Shown here: positions 38,047 through 42,638 of the stretch, piece after piece
Layout of the letters: each line of letters starts with the position of its first letter
Position numbering within the stretch: the first letter of the stretch is position 1
Origin: an uncultured Kiritimatiellota bacterium
GTDB taxonomy: Bacteria; Verrucomicrobiota; Kiritimatiellia; RFP12; DVOR01
Direction of reading: 5' to 3'
Assembly: GCA_944389945.1 (NCBI GenBank)
Contig: CALXOF010000018.1
Location: forward strand, 1-42,638
Length of the DNA: 42,638 bases
Program-made: the position numbers and the translations under genes
The notes under the pieces: model-generated
The model's input: only the letters and a program-made list of their open reading frames with translations
Database searches by the model: none
Told to the model about the DNA's origin: nothing

Positions 38047-38517
38047 TCATTGTGCGGTGACGGCGGATTCCGGGACGACGAGGCAGAACCATTGGGCCTC
38101 GACGGCGGTGAGGGGGCGGCCGTTCTTGTCGGTCTTGCCGACGAGGATGCCGCGGCCTTTCTGCTCGAGGCGGCGGCCGGTGGCCTTGAGGGTCTCGATC
38201 TCGTAGCGGACGGTGTCGCCGGGGAGGACTTGGTTGACGAAGCGGACTTCCATCAGCTTGGCGAAGAGGAAGAGCTTCTTCTCGTCGTTGGGGGTGGCGA
38301 GGCGATAGCCCGCGCCGCCGCACTGGGCCATGGATTCCACCAAGATGACGCCGGGGCACACGGGGTGGCCGGGGAAGTGGCCCTTGAAGAAGTAACGGTC
38401 CGGGCCGTAGTCCACTTCGGCGACGATGCGCTCGGGCGAGCACTCGAGGATGCGGTCGCAGAAGAGGAAGGGATCGCGGTGCGGGAGGACGGTCTTGATG
38501 GTTTCCTGGTCGTACAT
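38047..38517 (-). CDS. fabZ: 3-hydroxyacyl-ACP dehydratase FabZ
   Basis: 156 residues, hot-dog fold. LPHRDPFLFCDRI near the start, then GHFPGHPVCPGVILVESMAQ with catalytic H47 and E61 (the expected 14-residue spacing). It dehydrates 3-hydroxyacyl-ACP. The ATG at 38517 with AAAGGAG upstream is preferred over an extension overlapping fabF. It lies 10 nt after fabF. Confidence 0.93.
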   Translation of the reverse strand: MYDQETIKTVLPHRDPFLFCDRILECSPERIVAEVDYGPDRYFFKGHFPGHPVCPGVILVESMAQCGGAGYRLATPNDEKKLFLFAKLMEVRFVNQVLPGDTVRYEIETLKATGRRLEQKGRGILVGKTDKNGRPLTAVEAQWFCLVVPESAVTAQ

Positions 38518-38527
38518 CGCTTCTCCT

Positions 38528-39817
38528 TTATGCGTAGCGGCGGAGGATGAGGGAGGAGTTGTGGCCGCCAAAGCCCAGGGTGTTGGACATGGCGATGTCG
38601 AGCGGGGCTTCGATGCCGACGTTGGGGACGCAGTCGAGGTCGCACTCGGGGTCGGGGGTGTGGTAGTTGATGGTCGGCGGGTAGAAGTTGTCGCCGATGG
38701 CCAGGAGGCAGGTCATGGCCTCGAGGGCGCCGGTGGCGCCGAGGAGGTGGCCGGTCATGGACTTGGTGGAGGACATCTTGAGCTTGTAGGCGTGCTCGCC
38801 GAAGACGGCCTTGGCGGCCTTGGTCTCCATGGGGTCGTTGAGGCCGGTGGAGGTGCCGTGGGCGTTGATGTACTGGACGTCTTCGGGCTTAATGCCGGCG
38901 TCAGCGATGGCCATCTTTTCGGCGTGGATGATGCCGCTGGCCTCGGGATCGGGGGCGACGATGTGGTGGGCGTCGCCACCGGCGCCGTAACCGGCGATCT
39001 CGCCGTAAATCTTGGCGCCGCGGGCCTTGGCGTGCTCCTCGGACTCAATGACGAGGATGGCGGCGCCTTCGGACATGATGAAGCCGTCGCGATCCTTGTC
39101 GAAGGGGCGGCAGGCCTGGAGGGGGTCGGGGTTGGTGGAGAGGGCGTGCATGGCCTGGAAGCCGCCGATGCAGTATTCCTCGATGGTGCTCTCGGCGCCG
39201 CCGGTAATCATGACATCGGCACGGCCGGAGCGGACCATGTCGAGGGCCACGCCGATGGCGTCGGTGGAGGCGGAGCAAGCGGTGGAGACGGTGAGGACGG
39301 GGCCTTTGGCCTTGAGGGCGATGGAGACGTTGCCGGGGCCTTCGTTGGCGATGAGCATGGGGATGGTCATCGGGGAGAGGCGGCGGGGGCCCTTCTCGAA
39401 GAGGGTCTTGTAGCTGGGGCCGTCAACTTCCTTGCCGCCGATGCCAACGCCGAGGATGCAGCCGACACGCTCGGGGTCGACGCCCTTGGGGAGCTCGGTG
39501 CCGACGGTCTGCCAGGGGTTGTCAACGCCCTCGGGGAGGGTGGCGTAGCCGGCGTCGACCCAGGCCTGCTTGGCGGCGGCGACGGCGTACTGGGCGAAGC
39601 GGGCGATGCGCTTGGCCTCCTTGGGGTCGATGTACTGGCCGACGTCGAAGTCGCGGACCTCGCCGGCGACCTTGACGTTGAGGCGGGAAGTGTCGAAGCG
39701 CTCGATGGTCTTGATGCCGCAACGGCCGGCACGGATGCCTTCCCAGTAGGTCTTCACATCATTGCCCAGGGGGGTGATGCAGCCCAAACCGGTGACGACG
39801 ACTTTCTTCTTGTCCAT
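38528..39817 (-). CDS. fabF: 3-oxoacyl-ACP synthase II FabF
   Basis: 429 residues, slightly longer than E. coli FabF (413). Thiolase-fold Cys-His-His triad C181 (STACSAS), H320 (NAHGTSTGLND) and H357 (SMTGHLLGATGA), with K352. It condenses malonyl-ACP with acyl-ACP in elongation. The ATG at 39817 has AAAGGAA upstream, 20 nt after fabH. Acyl carrier protein and the reductase fabG are not in the operon. Confidence 0.93.
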   Translation of the reverse strand: MDKKKVVVTGLGCITPLGNDVKTYWEGIRAGRCGIKTIERFDTSRLNVKVAGEVRDFDVGQYIDPKEAKRIARFAQYAVAAAKQAWVDAGYATLPEGVDNPWQTVGTELPKGVDPERVGCILGVGIGGKEVDGPSYKTLFEKGPRRLSPMTIPMLIANEGPGNVSIALKAKGPVLTVSTACSASTDAIGVALDMVRSGRADVMITGGAESTIEEYCIGGFQAMHALSTNPDPLQACRPFDKDRDGFIMSEGAAILVIESEEHAKARGAKIYGEIAGYGAGGDAHHIVAPDPEASGIIHAEKMAIADAGIKPEDVQYINAHGTSTGLNDPMETKAAKAVFGEHAYKLKMSSTKSMTGHLLGATGALEAMTCLLAIGDNFYPPTINYHTPDPECDLDCVPNVGIEAPLDIAMSNTLGFGGHNSSLILRRYA

Positions 39818-39837
39818 GGCGTGTTCCTTTCAGAGTG

Positions 39838-40809
39838 TTACTTGGTCCATTCCACGGTGATGCCACCGTAGACGAGGCCCGCACCAAAGGCGGCGAAGAC
39901 CAGGCGGTCGCCGCGCTTGATGAGGCCATCGCGCTTCATCTCGTCCAGCGCGATGGGGATGGAGGCGCTGGAGGTGTTGGCGAAGCGGTCGATGTTGACG
40001 TAAAACTTCTCGTGGGGCACGGCGATGCGCTTGACCGCCGCGTCGATGATGCGGGTGTTGGCCTGGTGGGGGACGATCCAGGCGATGTCCTTCTCGGTCC
40101 AGCCGTAGTGCTCAAGGGTCTGCGCGATGATCTCGCAGAAGGAGCGGACGGCGAAGTTGAAGACGGCGCGGCCGTCCATCTTGAGGTCGCCGGGGGCGTT
40201 GCGGGCGGTCTCGTCGGTGCGGACGCCGCCCTCGCGGTGGATGGCCAGCGCGCCCGTGCCGTCGGCGCCGAGCAGGTGGAAGCCCAGGCCGCCGGGCTCA
40301 TCGGTGTTCTTCAGCACCACGGCGCCCGCACCGTCGCCGAAGAGGCAACAGGTGTTGCGGTCGGACCAATTGATGGTGCGGCTCATGATTTCGGTGGAGA
40401 CCACGAGGATGGGGCGGGGGTCCACCTGCATCATGCCGCGGGCCACGACCAGGCCGTAGACAAAGCCGGGGCAGGCGGCGCTGAGGTCAAAGGCCGCGGC
40501 GTGCTTCGCGCCCAGCATGCCCTGGATTTCGCAAGCGACGGAGGGATAGATCGCGTAGTCGGGCGTGGTGGTGGTGACGATGATGGTGCCGAGCTCCTCG
40601 GGGGCGATGCCGGCATCCTCAAGGGCGCGGCGGGCGGCCTGGCAACCGAGGGTCGCGGCATTCTCGTCCGGCCCCACCACGTGGCGCTGGCGGATGCCGG
40701 TGTGCGAGACGATCCACTCGTCGCTCGTGTCCACCATCTTGGCCATGTCGTCATTCGTTAGAATGCGTTCGGGCACGGCCGAGCCTGTTCCTGCGATGTG
40801 CGTAAACAC
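39838..40809 (-). CDS. fabH: 3-oxoacyl-ACP synthase III FabH
   Basis: 323 residues. Cys-His-Asn triad C113 (DLSAACPGF), H248 (VPHQAN) and N278 (RFANTSSAS). It starts fatty-acid synthesis by joining acetyl-CoA (or another primer) to malonyl-ACP. The start is GTG at 40809, giving FTHIAGTGSAVPE; AAGGAG lies 8-9 nt upstream. First gene of the fab operon; TACTAT on the minus strand at 40844-40849 is a possible -10 with a leader of about 28 nt. Confidence 0.92.
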   Translation of the reverse strand: MFTHIAGTGSAVPERILTNDDMAKMVDTSDEWIVSHTGIRQRHVVGPDENAATLGCQAARRALEDAGIAPEELGTIIVTTTTPDYAIYPSVACEIQGMLGAKHAAAFDLSAACPGFVYGLVVARGMMQVDPRPILVVSTEIMSRTINWSDRNTCCLFGDGAGAVVLKNTDEPGGLGFHLLGADGTGALAIHREGGVRTDETARNAPGDLKMDGRAVFNFAVRSFCEIIAQTLEHYGWTEKDIAWIVPHQANTRIIDAAVKRIAVPHEKFYVNIDRFANTSSASIPIALDEMKRDGLIKRGDRLVFAAFGAGLVYGGITVEWTK

Positions 40810-40982
40810 GTTCCTAGCTCCTTAACGTAAAACAAATCTTCCTATAGTATTGCACAATTCCCCCCGCTCTGCAACCAGGGGCGCGTGGGGCGGCTGGCGG
40901 GAAAGTTGGTGGCCAAATCGAAAAGTAATTGCACGGGGGTAGTCTTGGGGATGTCGCGATAATGTTTCCTAAGAGGGGGGGA
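40810..40982. promoter_or_regulatory. gap between fabH and the IS element
   Basis: Leader and likely promoter of fabH (40810-40880). Then plain sequence up to ATGTCGCGATAATGTTTCC at 40951, which resembles ATGTCGCGATTACCTTTCC at 42570 on the other side of the IS. Confidence 0.45.
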
Positions 40983-41060
40983 GCGATTAGGTGTCCTAAA
41001 GAGGGATGCGCGATTAAGTGTCTGGATAGATTGGGGACAATAGGAGATGATAGAGGGGCT

Positions 41061-41082
41061 CCCCCCTCCCCGGGGAGGGGGG
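41061..41082. repeat. 22-bp perfect palindrome in the IS left end
   Basis: CCCCCCTCCCC is followed immediately by its reverse complement, 65 bp before the transposase start, between two CGCGATTA words. It may limit read-through into the transposase or bind it. Confidence 0.8.
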
Positions 41083-41146
41083 ATGCGCGATTACCTGTCG
41101 GAAACAGGCTCGCTTCATCTCCCGGGATTCAGAAAGGAGTCCTACC

Positions 41147-42475
41147 ATGGATCAAGACAAGAAAAAGCCCCATCACCGCCAGTGCACAATTGATGACCGG
41201 CTGGTCATTCAGCACCGATTGAACGAGGGTATCTCGTTCAACGCCATCGCGAAGGAGATCGGCAAGCATCGCACCACGGTCTCGTTGGAGGTGCGCCGCA
41301 ACAGCGTGGCGGTGCAGAAGGGAGCCTTCGGACGGCCGTTCAACGATTGCGCCCATCGCCGCGCCTGCAATCATCGTCAGCTCTGCGAGGACAAGCCGGA
41401 CTGCCTGCGCAAGTGCTCGATCTGCGCGCTTTGCAACCAGGCCTGCCCGGACTATGAGAAGGAGCGTTGCCCACGCCTCTCCGTGCCTCCCTACGTCTGC
41501 AACGGCTGCCCGAAGCAGCAACACTGCACGTTGGAGAAGCACGTTTACGACGCCCGCCAGGCGAACACAATCGCCCACGATTTGCTTGTCACCTCGCGGC
41601 AGGGCATCTGCATCACCCCCGAGGAACTGGCGGAAATCGACGACCTGCTCACGAAGCGCGTCAAGCTGGGACAAACCATCAACCACATCTATCAAACCGA
41701 CCCTGGCTACTTCAACATCTGCCAGGACACGCTGCGCAAGTACATCGCCCTCAAACTCTTCACCTGTCGTAACGGCGACCTCTCCAAGAAGATGCGCATG
41801 CGTCCGCGCAACGCCAACCGCCCCCCAAGACGCGTCGAATCCGACTGCATCAAGGGCCGCACCTACATCGATTACCTCGCCTACCGCGAAGCCAACCTCC
41901 ACCTCCCCATCGCCCAAACCGACACCGTCATCGGCCGTGTTGGCGGCAAAGTCCTCCTCACCATCCTCCTCTTAGACTGTGACCTCCTCATCCCCATTCT
42001 CCTCGAACACAAAACCGCCGCCTGCGTCACCGCCGCCTACCAAGACCTCGCCCAACGCCTCCGCGCTCATGGCATCGAACCTCCCCGCCTCCTCGCCATC
42101 ACCCTTACCGACCGCGGCACCGAATTCAGTGCCCCCACCGCCATCGAAGGCCTCGGCACCCCCGAGAACCCCATCCGCGTCTTCTACTGCGACCCCAACA
42201 GCTCCTTCCAAAAAGGCGCCATCGAACGCGCCCACACAGACCTCCGCCGCATCCTCACCTCCGGCAGCTCCTTCGACCATCTCACCCAACATGACATCGA
42301 TCGCATCGCCTCTCACCACAACAGCTACATCCGCCCCATCCTCGGCAACCGCACCCCCATCGCCGTCGCCCGCGAACGCTACGGCCAAGCCCTCCTCGAC
42401 GCCCTCAACATCACCGAAATCCCTCCTTGCGACGTCATCCTCACTCCCGCCCTCCTCGCCCCCCGTCAACCCTGA
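41147..42475 (+). CDS. IS30-family transposase with cysteine-rich insert
   Basis: 442 residues. The N-terminal HTH (CTIDDRLVIQHRLNEGISFNAIAKEIGKHRTTVS, residues 12-45) is typical of IS30. Residues 65-130 hold a Cys/His-rich region (CAHRRACNHRQLCED, CSICALCNQACPDYEKERC, CNGCPKQQHC), likely zinc-binding. The catalytic DDE triad fits D259 (QTDTVIG), D322 (TDRGTEFS) and E360 (KGAIERAH). It ends at 42475, 55 bp before the right inverted repeat. AAAGGAG precedes ATG 41147. It appears intact, so the element may be active. Confidence 0.9.
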   Translation: MDQDKKKPHHRQCTIDDRLVIQHRLNEGISFNAIAKEIGKHRTTVSLEVRRNSVAVQKGAFGRPFNDCAHRRACNHRQLCEDKPDCLRKCSICALCNQACPDYEKERCPRLSVPPYVCNGCPKQQHCTLEKHVYDARQANTIAHDLLVTSRQGICITPEELAEIDDLLTKRVKLGQTINHIYQTDPGYFNICQDTLRKYIALKLFTCRNGDLSKKMRMRPRNANRPPRRVESDCIKGRTYIDYLAYREANLHLPIAQTDTVIGRVGGKVLLTILLLDCDLLIPILLEHKTAACVTAAYQDLAQRLRAHGIEPPRLLAITLTDRGTEFSAPTAIEGLGTPENPIRVFYCDPNSSFQKGAIERAHTDLRRILTSGSSFDHLTQHDIDRIASHHNSYIRPILGNRTPIAVARERYGQALLDALNITEIPPCDVILTPALLAPRQP

Positions 42476-42548
42476 CCCCGCCCCCCAACCACTCCCCAAA
42501 AGAACAAGAAAGGAGCCCCCCATGACCTAATTTAGGACACCTAAACGC

Positions 42549-42638
42549 AACAAAACGCCCCCAAAAACGATGTCGCGATTACCTTTCCAAAAGAAAACGG
42601 TCCTCGCCACGTCGCGTCCAATCATACCCCTTCACACC
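42549..42638. other. right flank of the IS element
   Basis: Contains ATGTCGCGATTACCTTTCC (from 42570), a direct-repeat partner of the word at 40951. No gene seen up to the window end. Confidence 0.4.

Larger units (their letters stand above)
40983..42548 (+). mobile_element. IS30-family insertion sequence
   Basis: Near-perfect 18-bp terminal inverted repeats: GCGATTAGGTGTCCTAAA (40983-41000) and TTTAGGACACCTAAACGC (42531-42548), 17 of 18 matching, enclose one transposase gene. The left end contains further CGCGATTA words at 41007 and 41084 and a 22-bp palindrome. The exact ends and any target duplication are uncertain. Confidence 0.7.

Noticed and set aside
36901..39871. Two long plus-strand open frames opposite fabV, fabZ and fabF
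   Set aside because: Low-complexity Gly/Asp/Val-rich antisense translations; the minus strand has intact catalytic motifs and ordered ribosome sites.

Overview
The window looks like chromosomal DNA of a GC-rich, Gram-negative, anaerobic, probably gut- or rumen-associated bacterium of the PVC superphylum. Kiritimatiellota or Lentisphaerota is my best guess. The grounds are two short PEP-CTERM proteins ending in PEPTALALLALG plus a basic tail, BspA-type leucine-rich repeat proteins, a PDDEXK/AAA-ATPase family present twice, a 2-oxoacid:ferredoxin oxidoreductase, and a FabV-type enoyl reductase. This assignment is inferred from gene families; no rRNA is present.

Layout. 1-4350: a HAD phosphatase/radical SAM fusion, tRNA-Leu, and a Na/Pi cotransporter-like protein. 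4350-11100: a secreted GH18 glycosidase, an ABC-F ATPase and a family 25 glycosyltransferase. 11430-13950: a PEP-CTERM protein and the first AAA/PDDEXK gene. 14519-19097: a kor/vor operon (ferredoxin, alpha, fused beta-gamma) running into a stand-alone PurH cyclohydrolase domain, a wrecked acetyltransferase and a PHP phosphoesterase. 25326-20364 on the minus strand: a tight operon of mechanosensitive channel, von Willebrand A membrane protein, NYN nuclease and lysine-2,3-aminomutase-like radical SAM enzyme, followed by an unrecognised exported protein on the same strand. 25688-30752: the second PEP-CTERM protein, a large BspA protein and the second AAA/PDDEXK gene. 31300-33201: a beta-CASP metallo-hydrolase and a tRNA-Phe/Glu/Phe cluster. 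33954-36583: a Cys-rich exported protein and a second BspA protein. 40809-36886: a fatty-acid operon fabH-fabF-fabZ-fabV. 40983-42548: an IS30-family element.

The most unusual part is the DNA between transcription units. Almost every gap outside operons is built from a small vocabulary of dispersed modules: degenerate tandem repeats with a 7-, 8-, 9- or 10-base period, joined to short near-perfect hairpins. Within one module family the flanks stay constant while both hairpin arms change together, so pairing is kept. At least five such families recur here on both strands. Two genes have their stop codon inside the loop of such a hairpin. Promoters sit at the end of these blocks: an extended -10 (TGnTATNNT) lies so near the start codon that several genes should be leaderless or nearly so. 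I know of no described element with exactly these properties. The nearest comparisons are REP/BIME elements and the short tandemly repeated repetitive (STRR) sequences of cyanobacteria.
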